From: Litorihabitans aurantiacus
Lineage (GTDB): Bacteria > Actinomycetota > Actinomycetes > Actinomycetales > Beutenbergiaceae
DNA: 64,000 nt
Assembly (NCBI RefSeq): GCF_030161595.1
Contig: NZ_BSUM01000001.1
Span: forward strand, 2,728,001-2,792,000
Reading direction: 5' to 3'
The notes below the pieces were generated by a model. The model saw only the letters and a list, made by a program, of their open reading frames with translations, was not told the DNA's origin and ran no database searches. Shown here one piece after another: positions 33,051-42,861 of the stretch. Positions within the stretch are counted from its first letter, which is position 1, and each line of letters opens with the position of its first letter. The translations under genes and the position numbers were made by a program.

Positions 33051-33947
33051 ATGACCACCGCCGCCGACATCCTCGCGCTCGCGGCCGGCCACGGTCTGGA
33101 CCTCGATCCGGCCGGCGCGACGCTGTCCGAGGCCGGCCTGGACTACCGCGTCGTCATGGCCGACGACGCCGACGGCCGGCGCTGGGTGCTGCGCGCGCCC
33201 CGCCGCGACGACGTCAGCGACGGCATGGCCGCGGAGGCTCGCGTCCTCGACCTGGTCGGCCCGGTGCTGGCGCGCGGCGGCGTCGCAGTCCCGGACTGGC
33301 GCGTGCGCGAACGCGACCTCGTCGCCTACCCCGCCCTGCCCGGCACCCCCGGGCTGACGCTGACGCCGGAGGGCGAGCCCGTGTGGCACGTCGACCCGCG
33401 CAGTCCCGACTACGCCGCGCGCCTGGGCCGGCTGCTCGCGCGGCTGCACGCGATCACGGCCCAGGAGGCGTCGGCCGCCGGCGTCGAGGTCCGCACGCCG
33501 GAGGAGGTGCGGCAGGCGTGGCGCGACGACGTCGCCCGGGTCACCGACGCCTTCACCGTCGCCCCGGCGCTGGCCCGGAGATGGCAGGAGTGGCTCGACG
33601 ACGAGACCTGCTGGCCCGACCGCACCGTCATGACGCACGGCGAGATCTACCAGGCCCACGTCCTCCAGGGCCCCGACGGCACCTTCCTCGGCGTGCTGGA
33701 CTGGACGACGGCGCGCGTCGACGACCCCGCGCGCGACCTCGTGACGCAGCTCGGCGCCGGTGGGCCGGAGATGCTCCAGGTGGCACTCGCGGCCTATGCC
33801 GAGGCGGGCGGGCGGGCCCACGACGGGCTCGCCGCCCAGGCGCAGCACCTGTGGGACGCCTCGCCGATCGGGTACGCCCTCTACGCGCTCACGACCGGCG
33901 CGGAGGCCGACCGCGCGACCGCCGCCGCGCTGCTCGACCCGCGCTGA
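33051..33947 (+). CDS. aminoglycoside/macrolide phosphotransferase-like protein (Mph-like)
   Basis: A 298-residue APH-fold protein, closest in layout to macrolide 2'-phosphotransferases. The N-lobe has LDYRVVMADDADGRRWVLRAPR, with the ATP lysine position apparently replaced. The C-lobe has TVMTHGEIYQAHVLQ and the metal-binding GVLDWTTARVDDPARDL. In the first motif the expected catalytic Asp (HGD) is Glu. Enzymes with these changes may act on other small molecules, so macrolide resistance should not be assumed. It runs alone between the two converging polysaccharide operons; its end lies 16 bp from the stop of the wecC-like gene. Confidence 0.7.
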   Translation: MTTAADILALAAGHGLDLDPAGATLSEAGLDYRVVMADDADGRRWVLRAPRRDDVSDGMAAEARVLDLVGPVLARGGVAVPDWRVRERDLVAYPALPGTPGLTLTPEGEPVWHVDPRSPDYAARLGRLLARLHAITAQEASAAGVEVRTPEEVRQAWRDDVARVTDAFTVAPALARRWQEWLDDETCWPDRTVMTHGEIYQAHVLQGPDGTFLGVLDWTTARVDDPARDLVTQLGAGGPEMLQVALAAYAEAGGRAHDGLAAQAQHLWDASPIGYALYALTTGAEADRATAAALLDPR

Positions 33948-33963
33948 CCGGGAGGCCCGGCAG

Positions 33964-35349
33964 TCAGTCGACCTCGCGCCACGCGCCGCGCGTGTCGATG
34001 ACGACCTTCTCGCCCAGCCCGAGCGCGGTGCGGTCCGCCGCCACGAACGCGGCGTGGTCCACGAGCAGCACCACGACGTCGGCCGTCGCGACCGCCTCGG
34101 CCAGGCCGACGAGCGACACGTCCGGCAGCGCCGCGAGCTCGGCGGGGAGCGCGGTCACGTGGGGTTCCACGACGTCGATGCGCACGCCCGGCAGCCGGGT
34201 CGCCAGCTCCGCCACGACCTCGCGCGCCGGCGACTCCCGCAGGTCGTCGATGTCCGGCTTGAACGCGAGGCCGAGGGCGGCGATCCGCGGGGCGCGGAAC
34301 CGCTCGGCCGCCGCGACCACGCGGTCGACCACGCGTCCGGGCTGAGCGTCGTTGACCTCGCGGGCCGTACGGACGAGTCGTGCCTGCTCCGGCGCCGCGG
34401 ACACGATGAACCACGGGTCGACGGCGATGCAGTGCCCGCCCACCCCCGGCCCTGGACGCAGGATGTCGACGCGTGGGTGACGGTTCGCCATCGCGATGAG
34501 CTCCCACACGTCCACCCCGACGTGCTCGCAGACGGCGGCGAGCTCGTTCGCGAACGCGATGTTGACGTCCCGGAACGCGTTCTCGGCGAGCTTCGCGAGC
34601 TCCGCCGTCGCCGCATCCGTCACGGGGATCTCGCCGCGGCAGAAGGTCGCGTAGAGCGCGCGTGCCCGCTCGCCCGCCGACGGTGTCAGGCCACCGACGA
34701 TCCGGGCGTTCGTGACGAGCTCGACCATCGCGCGCCCCGGGAGCACGCGCTCGGGGCAGTGCGCGAACTCGACGACCGGGCGGCCCGACGAGCCGTCGCC
34801 GCTCAGGTCGGGCCGCGCGTCGAGAATGCGTGCGGCGAGGTGCCGGGTCGTCCCCGGAGGCGAGGTGGACTCCAGGATCACGAGCTCCCCGCCGCGCAGC
34901 CGGGCGGCGACGGCGTCGGCCGCGGCGTCGATGAAGCGCAGGTCGACGCGGTGGTCCTCGCGGAACGGCGTCGGGACCGCGACGACGTAGGTGCTGGCGG
35001 CCGGCATCTCGATCGATGCGGTCAGCCGTCCCCGGCGCACGGCGTCCGCGACGGCCTCCTCGAGCCCGGGCTCGACGATGACCACCTCGCCGCGGTTCAC
35101 CGCGGCGACGGTGCGCGCGTCGATGTCGACCCCGACGACGCGGGACCCGTGGGCGGCCAGGACGGCCGCCGTCGGGAGTCCGATGTAGCCGAGACCGACG
35201 ACGGCGACGTCGACGGCGACGGCGACGTCGCCGCTCCCGACGCCGCGCCGTCCGCGGTCCTGGGCGGGCGGTCGCTCGACGGCGGTGTCGGCGAGCCGGG
35301 TGGGCGCGTGCAGCGCACGCACCGTGGGGGGTGGGAAGAGCAGTGTCAC
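33964..35349 (-). CDS. wecC: UDP-N-acetyl-D-mannosamine dehydrogenase
   Basis: A 461-residue UDP-sugar dehydrogenase that oxidises UDP-ManNAc to UDP-ManNAcA with NAD+. The Rossmann start VAVVGLGYIGLPTAAVLA, VPTPFREDHRVDL, LESTSPPGTT, CPERVLPGRAM, the ELAKLAENAFRDVNIAFANE helix, the catalytic cysteine in PGPGVGGHCIAVDPWF and a GLAFKPDIDDLRESPA C-domain are all there. The 50 residues before the Rossmann start are low-complexity; a later start is possible, but the GTG at 35349 has a GGAG ribosome site. Last gene of the minus-strand polysaccharide operon, 64 bp after the LCP gene. Confidence 0.92.
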   Translation of the reverse strand: MTLLFPPPTVRALHAPTRLADTAVERPPAQDRGRRGVGSGDVAVAVDVAVVGLGYIGLPTAAVLAAHGSRVVGVDIDARTVAAVNRGEVVIVEPGLEEAVADAVRRGRLTASIEMPAASTYVVAVPTPFREDHRVDLRFIDAAADAVAARLRGGELVILESTSPPGTTRHLAARILDARPDLSGDGSSGRPVVEFAHCPERVLPGRAMVELVTNARIVGGLTPSAGERARALYATFCRGEIPVTDAATAELAKLAENAFRDVNIAFANELAAVCEHVGVDVWELIAMANRHPRVDILRPGPGVGGHCIAVDPWFIVSAAPEQARLVRTAREVNDAQPGRVVDRVVAAAERFRAPRIAALGLAFKPDIDDLRESPAREVVAELATRLPGVRIDVVEPHVTALPAELAALPDVSLVGLAEAVATADVVVLLVDHAAFVAADRTALGLGEKVVIDTRGAWREVD

Positions 35350-35413
35350 GAGGTCGTCTCCGTGGGTGGGGAGGTCGGGCGGTCGGGGGCGCGGCGGCCG
35401 GGACGTCAGCCGG

Positions 35414-36516
35414 TCATCGGACCACCGCCGGCAGCACGTCGTAGGCCTCGGGATCGCTCGCCACGTGCGCGACCACCGTGTCGTCGCGGACGGCCGCCAT
35501 CAGCGTCTCGAGTGCGGCGTCGTCGAGCTCGACGATGCTCTGGCCGTCCGGGCTGGTGCCCGTGCCGGAGACGGGAACCGTGAGGAAGACGATGTCGTCC
35601 GAGCCCAGACCGGACGCGAGGTCCTGGAGTCCCCTCAGCACACCCGCGTCGAAGCCCTCGTCGGCAGCGATGGAGCGCGTGACCGTGTCGAGGAGTCCGT
35701 GCGCGGCCACGGGGTTGCGCAGGGTTCCGTCGTTGCGCACCTTCGCGACCATCGCCCGCACCCACGCCTGCTGCCGCTGCACCCGGTCGAGGTCGCCGCG
35801 CGGGAGGTCCTCGCGCTCGCGGACGAAGGCGAGCGCCTCCGCGCCGGTGAGGAGCTGGTGCTGCCCCGCGGCCACCACCGTGTCCCCGACCACGAGATCG
35901 TCGGCGAGGGTGATCCGCACCCCGCCGAGGTCGTCGGTGATCTGCTGGAAGGACGTCAGGTCGGCGACGAGGAAGTGGTCGATCCGGACACCGGTGAGCG
36001 CGCTGACCGTCTCGATCGTGAGCGCCGGCCCGCCGTAGGAGAAGGCGGCGTTGATCTTCCCCGGCCGTGGCCGGGGATGTCGACCCAGGAGTCGCGCGGG
36101 ATGGACATGACGACGAGGTTGCGCCGGTCGGCGGGGACGTGGACGAGCATCATCGTGTCGGTGCGCTGCGCGCCTACCTCCCACTGGGAGGGGTCACCGG
36201 CCGAGATCCGGCTGTCGGTCCCGAGCACGAGCAGGTTCATCGCGCCGTCCGGCCCCGCCTGCTGGGCGGGTGGCGGTGCGGCCGCGTCCGGAACGGTCGC
36301 CGCACCCCGCGGGATCTCCGGGAACGGGTCGCCCAACGACTCGATGTTCCCCGCGAGCGACCCCTCGAGCCACCACAGTCCGCCGAGTCCCGCCCCGACC
36401 GGGACGAGCAGCAGGACGAGGGCGACGAGGAGCGGGCGGCTGACGCGGCGGCGCGTGCCGCGGCGGGACGCCGCACGCCGCGCCACCGCGGGGCGCGTCG
36501 CCGGCACCACGCTCAC
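35414..36516 (-). CDS. LytR-CpsA-Psr (LCP) family glycopolymer ligase, one apparent frameshift
   Basis: An LCP protein, 367 residues once a base is restored in the C-run 36059-36062. A short basic head, one membrane helix (PLLVALVLLLVPVGAGLGGL), and then the extracellular domain: MNLLVLGTDSR, QRTDTMMLVHVPADRRNLVVM, SIPRDSWVDIPGHG, then after the break KINAAFSYGGPALTIETV and the RVQRQQAWVRAM helix. The arginines and aspartates that hold the polyprenyl phosphate are present. LCP enzymes join lipid-linked polymers to peptidoglycan, which fits this locus. GTG start overlapping the GT gene stop. Confidence 0.88.
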
Positions 36517-38036
36517 GAGGCCCGCCCCCGTCGCGCGTAGGTGCGTTCCCACGTCGAGCGGAAGGCGATCTGGCTGAAGGGTCGTCGTCCGTGGTTGAGC
36601 CGCTGGGCGACGTCGGGGCAGCGCTCGGCGACGTACGCCAGCGCGTTCTGGTCGAGGGTCCAGCTCCCGCTCCGCGCGAGCCCGTGCCCGAGGTAGCGCT
36701 CGAGGTGCGTCAGCGCACCGGTCGCGAGGACGTCGCGGTTGACGGCGACGTTCCCCGCCGCGTACCTCCGCCACGGCCAGAGCGCAGGCAGGCCTCGGCT
36801 GTGGTGGAAGGCGAGCGGCAGGTCCGCGAGCCGCTCCAGGTAGGCCGTCGGGTCCGCGGTCACGGTCAGGTCGGCGTCCATCAGGTACAGGCGCGGGTAG
36901 CGCTCCAGCAACCGGCGGACCGCGAGGAACCTCGCACAGGCGTAGAACGTCCGCACCTCGGCCACGGCGGCGGGGACGGGCGTCGCGACGACGTGGATGT
37001 TCTCGGGTCTGCCGCTGCGGTTCAGAGCCGCGAGCGCGGTGGCGTAGGTCCCGACCTCCGCGGCGAGGGCCGAGGGATCGTCGGCGCCGCAGAGGAGGAC
37101 GACGACGTCGACGTGAGGGAGCTGCTGAGCCAGGTGGACGAGCTGCGGCGCGTAGATGCGGAGGAACGTCTCGTCGGCCGACACCAGCAGCGCGAGCTCG
37201 CTCCCGGGCTCGCGCGCGTCCACGTGGACGAGCCCGCCCCGCACCTCCGCCGCGAGGTCGTCGGTGCCCCGCTCGACCTCCGTCGCCGTGACGTAGGTCG
37301 CCGCGCCCCGGTCGAAGGCGAAGGATCCTGCGAGCGCGGTCGCCCCGAGGTCCTCGGCACGCCGCAGGTGCGCGGCGGCCTCGTCACGGTCGGTGACGCT
37401 GGCCAGCCGTCCGAGCATGAGTTCCACGGCGGCGGCGCTCGGCTCGTCGCTCCAGCCCTCGGCGCGCGCGCGGGCGACGACGGCGGTCCGCACCCCGCCG
37501 ACGTCGCGCGCGTCCAGCGCGTCCTCGAGCCCCGCCCCGAGGGCGGCCTCCAGGAGCGTCAGTCCGGCGTGCAGGTGTCGCCCCTCCGGACCGAGCGCCT
37601 CTCCCGCGTCCGCCAGCACGCGGCGCACCCCGCCGAGGCGGGAGTGTCCCCGCGGGCCGGCCAGTCCGTCGATCACGTGTCGCTCGAGGGAGCCCAGCGC
37701 GGCGGCCACGCGCGCGGGCTCGCTCGCCCGGGCGGTGGCGAGGTCGGGGCGCTCGAACGTCCGCAGCGTCGGCAGGTCCGCCGAGGCGAGTGCCCGGCGC
37801 ACCAGGTCACCACGGAACGCGGCGCGGTAGCCGCCCACGTTCTGCCACCGCTCGTCACGCCGCAGCTGGTACTTGTACCGCAGGGGCCGGTGCCGCACCA
37901 GCGCCGCCTCGACCTCGGTCTCGTCCACACCGACGCTGACGAAGGCACCTTCGACCGGGAAGCAGACCCGGCCGGCACCGAGCTCCGCACCGTCCGCCAC
38001 GATCGTGGCCGCGCTGGCCCACAGGTCCTCAGGCAC
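36513..38036 (-). CDS. GT-A type glycosyltransferase with helical N-terminal region
   Basis: A 507-residue protein. The first 240 residues are helical and unlike a known domain (RYKYQLRRDERWQNVGGYR opens the region). The second half resembles a GT-A nucleotide-sugar transferase: VDVVVLLCGADDPSALAAEV, VRTFYACARFLAVRRLLE, the DxD motif in YLMDADLTVTAD and a WTLDQNALAYVAERCPD acceptor segment. The GTG at 38036 gives an 8-bp overlap with the previous gene. The donor and acceptor are unknown; its place between a GT4 gene and an LCP gene ties it to assembly of the same polymer. Confidence 0.75.
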   Translation of the reverse strand: MPEDLWASAATIVADGAELGAGRVCFPVEGAFVSVGVDETEVEAALVRHRPLRYKYQLRRDERWQNVGGYRAAFRGDLVRRALASADLPTLRTFERPDLATARASEPARVAAALGSLERHVIDGLAGPRGHSRLGGVRRVLADAGEALGPEGRHLHAGLTLLEAALGAGLEDALDARDVGGVRTAVVARARAEGWSDEPSAAAVELMLGRLASVTDRDEAAAHLRRAEDLGATALAGSFAFDRGAATYVTATEVERGTDDLAAEVRGGLVHVDAREPGSELALLVSADETFLRIYAPQLVHLAQQLPHVDVVVLLCGADDPSALAAEVGTYATALAALNRSGRPENIHVVATPVPAAVAEVRTFYACARFLAVRRLLERYPRLYLMDADLTVTADPTAYLERLADLPLAFHHSRGLPALWPWRRYAAGNVAVNRDVLATGALTHLERYLGHGLARSGSWTLDQNALAYVAERCPDVAQRLNHGRRPFSQIAFRSTWERTYARRGRAS

Positions 38037-40031
38037 TGCGCCTCCTCGGTCGGTTCCCCGCGGCCCCGGCACCGGAGCGCACGTCGGCGTAGAGACGGGC
38101 GTAGGTGGTCGCGTTGGCCGCCCACGTGCGCTCGCGCGCCACCCAGGCGGCTCCCCGGGCGGCGAGAACGCGACGCTCGTCCCGCCCGTCCACGAGGCGT
38201 CGCAGGAGGGCGGCGAGGTCGTCGGCGTCGTCCGCCCCGAACGTCAGGGCGGATCCGCAGTCCTCCGCGATCTCGCGGAGCGCCGCGACGTCGGAGACCA
38301 CGAGGGCGCAGCCCGCCGCGAGCGCCTCGAACGGCTTCAGGGGGTGACGAGGTGGCAGACCTCGACGTCGCGGCGGGGCACGACGAACACGTCGATCAGC
38401 CCGTAGTAGGCCACGACGTCCTCGTGGGCCACGCGCCCGGTCAGGATCGCGTCGGCGAGCCCGAGGTCCGCCACCCGGGTGCGCAGGTCCGCCAGCACCG
38501 GACCGTCACCGACCACGAGCAGCCGGACGGGGTTCACGGACTCCTCGGTCAGCCGCGCGAAGGCGTCCACGAGCACGTCCAGGCCCTCGTACTCCACGAC
38601 CGAGGTGATCGAGCCGATGACGACGGCGTCCGGCGGGATCCCCAGCCGGGCCGCGAGCGCGGGGTCGCGACGGGCGCGCGAGAACCGGTCGACGTCGACC
38701 GCGTTCGGCACGATCGTCACGCCCGACCCGGGGAGGCCGGCCTCGGTGATGCGGCCGAGCATCGTGCGCGCGAGCGTCACCGTGGCGTCGGCGCCGGCCC
38801 GCGCCTGCGCCTCCCGGTCGCGGCGCCAGCGGTAGGCCTCCGGGACGCCGTAGCACCCCGTGAGCGCGGCGACGTCGCGCCAGCCGTGGGTCGCTGCCGC
38901 CCGCGAGAGCCACGTCTCCTCCCAGAAGCCGCGCGCCTCGTAGACCACGGGAGTCCCGGTGGCCCGTCCGACGGCGGTCGCGAGGACCGCGTTGACGTAG
39001 TCGGAGTGGGCGTGGAGCACCTCGGGCCGGACCCGGAGCACCGTCTCGAGCAGCGCCTCGGCGTTCTCCTGCAGCCACGCCCGGTGGCCGACGGTGAACA
39101 CGGATCCTCCGACGGGTCGGTGGTAGAGGACGCCGTCGACGTCGTCCACGGTCGGGACAGTGGCGCGCGTGATCCCGAGCTGCACGAAGACGTGCGGCTC
39201 CATCCCGGCCTCGGCCTGCGCCCGGGCCGTGCTCTGCGTGCGGAGCGTGTATCCCGACTGCGTGTCCGGCACGGCGCGGCCCACGACGTGGAGCACCCGT
39301 CCCACGACGCTCGGCCCCGGGGTGCGCGGTGCGAGGGTCGGGACGAACCGGCCGGCGAGCACGTCGACCTCGGCCTCGCGCAGGGCGAGCTGCTCGACGT
39401 CGCGCGCCGTGCCGACGGCGGCCGCGGACCGGAAGTGGCGCATCGCCCGCTCGTGGAACCCGCGGGCCCGCAGACCCCGTGCCAGGGTGCGTCGCGCCGC
39501 GAGCGGGAGGTCCTCACCGAGGTGGTGACGTGCGACGAGGTCGTCGGCGTCGAGCACGTCCCCGCGCTCGAGGAGCGTGAGCGCGGCGGACGAGGCGGCC
39601 TCCCGGGAGAGAGCCGGTGCGCCGACGCGACCGTCGGATCCGGGGCGACGCAGGTCGAGGAGCGCGAGCGACACGGCCAGCTCGCGCTCGAGGTCCTGGA
39701 CGCGGCGCAGCGCCTCCGGGGTCGTGTCCTGCCCGGACGCCCCGGCGCCGGCCGCGAGCGCGGCGGGTGACGCCGCGGCCACCCCCAGCGGGAGGTGCCG
39801 CTCGAGCAGGCGCAGGCGGCGCTCGTCGACCACGAGCCGACGGCGCAGCTCCCGCACGCCGAGCAGCGCGACCGCCGTGGTGGCCAGGAGGAGCGAGGCG
39901 GTGACCACGGCCCACACCCGGTCGCCCACCAGCGCCGTGCCCGCGAGGGCGGCGAGCGTGGCGGCCACGAGGGCGGTGCCGGTCACGAGGACGCTGCGCA
40001 CGCCCGGACCCCGGCGGGACAGGCGGTTCAT
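38029..40031 (-). CDS. GT4 glycosyltransferase with membrane-anchored N-terminus, one apparent frameshift
   Basis: About 667 residues after restoring a base in the G-run 38340-38344. Two N-terminal membrane helices (about 15-60) and a coiled region are followed by a helical block and the GT-B fold: VGRAVPDTQSGYTLRTQSTA, LHAHSDYVNAVLATAVGRA, VYEARGFWEETWLSR, IVPNAVDVDRFSRA, VIGSITSVVEYEGLDVLVDA, LVVGDGPVLADL and, past the break, a restored PLKPFEALAAGCALVVSD donor site. Its ATG overlaps the heparinase stop (ATGA). Similar to the GT at 24894-26717. Confidence 0.85.
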
Positions 40032-42861
40032 GCGTATCCTCCGAGGACGAACGACGTCGCGAAGACGTGGTGGCGAGCGAGCACGCCGCGCGAGACGTTC
40101 CAGCAGGGGGTCAGCGAGTAGTCCTCGCGCGAGCGCCACCCGAGCCGGGGCTCCTGCTCCCCGCGGGCGGTCCGCCACCGCCCGGCCCCGTCGACAGCGA
40201 GGATCCGCAGGCCGGTCCCGCCACCGGTCAGGACGAGCTCGTCGGCGGGGTCGGCCCCGGAGTGGTGGACGCCCGCACTCCCGGGTTCCGACAGCTCGAG
40301 GTCGCCAGGCAGGTTCCACCACGTCTCGAAGGTGTGCTCCGCGCCGTCGAGCGAGACCACCTCGTCCTCGACGTCGAGGCGGACGCCGGGCTGCAGGCGC
40401 ACGACGCGACGGTGGCGCCAGTGCCCGTGGTCGACCTCGCCCGTCACGACGTGGACGGCGCCCTCCCGTCGCACCTCGCGGACCGCGGAGCCGTATGGCG
40501 CGCGGGACCGCCGGTCGTGGTCCTCGCCGTCGGCGGAGACCGTGTTGTGCGCACACGTGCCCTCGACGTACTGCCGCTCGGGGCGGCCGTAGTAGAAGCC
40601 CTGGTCGCGGTCGGGGTGCTCGCCCGGCAGCACGTCGAGGTAGCCGAACCGGCCGCTGTCGACGAGCAGCTCGCGTCCGCGGTCGAACCACGTCACCGCG
40701 AGGTCGTCCGCGTGCTTGTGGGTGCGCGAGTGGAACGCACCCGCGAGCGTCAGGTAGGACGCGTCGCGCAGCTCCTGCGACGTCGTGGGGCGGGGCGCGC
40801 GCACGACGGCGTAGCCGGAGTCCGGGAGCAGCAGCGACTCCTCCTCGGGGGGCGTGCCCGACCGACCCCCGGTCACGACGAAGTCGGTCACGGGGTCGCG
40901 GCGCGAGCGGGTGCTGCGGGCGACCGTGCGGGCGGGTGAGTCACCGATCTGCTCGATCTCGCCGTCCGGTCGGACGAACCACCCCGTCACGTGCGCGGCG
41001 CGGTCGACCAGGGCGACGAGGTCGGGGTCCTCGATCAGCTCGTCGCCGATGGCGTCGGCCAGGGAGTCCACGACCATCCGGTGGTAGTCCGGCGAGTGCT
41101 CGCGGTGACCGCCGTCGGCCGCGAGCTGGCCGCGCACGACCTCGCGCAGGCGATCGCGACCCTGCTCGGCGATCTCGGTCATGCCGGGGAGCTCGGCGAG
41201 CCGCCGCGCGAAGGCGATCTGGCCGAGGGCGGTGTAGAGCCCGTGGTTGGTGCCGCCGTTGAACGACGACGGCGACAGAAGCGCCCGCTGGTGCGCGACG
41301 ACGGCGCGGTGCAGGAGGTCCAGCTCCTGCGGCGTGCGCCCCGGCTGGGTCAGGCTGCGCTCGAAGAGGTGGGCCAGTCGGGGCGCGCGCCAGGCGAGGG
41401 CCATGTCGTACCAGGCCATCTCGGGCGCGCTCTCGTCGAGCACCGTCCGGCACCACGACAGCGCGCGCTGCACGGACCACTCGAGGAGATCGGCGTCCTC
41501 GGTCCGCTCGATCTGGTCGAGCACGGGAGCCATGAACGTCCACGCCTGGAGCTGGTAGTCCTGGGACCGGTGGGAGGCGCAGGCCGTGCGCCAGTCCACC
41601 GGCAGGTCGAGGAGACCGGCGGGAGACCGTTCCACTCCCACCCCGTGGTCGTGGTCCGGCTCACCGCCTCGGCGTCGGCCAGGCGCGACTGCCGCTCCAG
41701 CGGACGACGACGGAGCGCGACGCGTGCGGCCAGGGCCGCCCGGCTCTCGCCGTCGGCGACGACGCCGGCGAGCGCGGCCAGACCAGCGGGGGCCGCGCCC
41801 AGCTCCTCGAGCACGCGCGCGTGCTGCAGCACCTCCTGCGGCGTCGTGGCGACCGGCGCGCGCCCCGTGTCGGCGAGCTCCGCCGTCACCGCCGCGAGCT
41901 GGGCCCGGCCGCCGCCGGAGACGACCACGCGGTCCACGGCGCGCCAGGCGGCGCGCTCACGCACGCGGCGCAGCTCGAGACGCTCCGGGGTGCCCTGGTT
42001 CGACGCGGCCAGCTCCTCGACGCCGGGCCACCCCAGCACCTCCTGCTGGCGACGGAACCAGGACGCGTCCCAGTCCCCGCTGACGTCGTAGACCACGGGG
42101 AGGCCGTAGCCGCGCGCCACCCGCAGCGCGGGGACGACGTTCAGGAAGTCGGAGTGGGCGACGAGCGCGGCCGGGCGCACCTTGCGCACGATCGCCGCGA
42201 GCTTGTGGGCGGAGGACTCGAGCCAGTCGTCCAGGGGCACCTCGCTGCGGACGGGTCCGGGGAGCCGGTGGTACCGGACCCCCTCGACCTCCTCGGTCCG
42301 GTAGGTGCCCGTCACCGCCCGGAAGCCGAGCTCCGAGGCGATCTCGACCCTGAGGCCGAGCGGGCGAAGTCCCTGTGCCACCCGGTGGACGTGCCGGGCG
42401 TACGTGGTCGAGACGTCCGGCAGCGACCGACCCATGACGAGCAGGACGGTCCCCACCACGCCGCCGCGCCAGCCCTCCGGCGGCACGGAGGCGTCGAGCA
42501 CGGGGTCGCGCAGCACGGCCAGCTCGGCGGCGGCGTGGGCCGAACGCCGGCGTGAGCCCGTTCCCGGGGTGGTGACCGACAGGACGTCGGCCACCGCGCC
42601 GGCCCGGGCGAGGTACCCCTGGCCGCGGAGCTCGCGGTAGAGGGCCTCGAGCGTGGACCGGCCGACACCGGGGCCCGTCGCGTGCTCCAGGAGCTGGTGG
42701 AGCGGGACGGCGTGACGCCCGGCGAGCAGCTCCTGCGCCAGCGCCTCGAGCAGCGGATCCGCGCCCGCCACCGCCGGCGCCCCGTTCCCGACCACCGGCG
42801 CTCGGCCGCTCGCCGGGAGGCGGACGGAGGCTTCCCGTCCGCCCGCCTCCACGGTGGTCAT
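40028..42861 (-). CDS. glycosyltransferase-like domain joined to heparinase II/III domain, one apparent frameshift
   Basis: Two frames join into a 944-residue protein if one base is restored between 41641 and 41665. Residues 1 to about 400 include a GT-B N-domain (VVGTVLLVMGRSLPDVSTTYA, VAHSDFLNVVPALRVARGYG, VYDVSGDWDASWFRRQQ) without the usual donor half. The rest is a heparinase II/III-like polysaccharide lyase: RSQDYQLQAWTFMAPVLDQI, FNGGTNHGLYTALGQIAFAR, DGGHREHSPDYHRMVVDSL and FHSRTHKHADDLAVTWFDRG with candidate catalytic His/Tyr. An alternative is two overlapping genes with the lyase starting at GTG 41641. No signal peptide is seen. The ATG overlaps the giant gene's stop. Confidence 0.7.

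Noticed and set aside
33051-33947. A macrolide resistance gene
   Set aside because: The catalytic loop differs and there is no mobile or resistance context; only fold-level similarity is supported.
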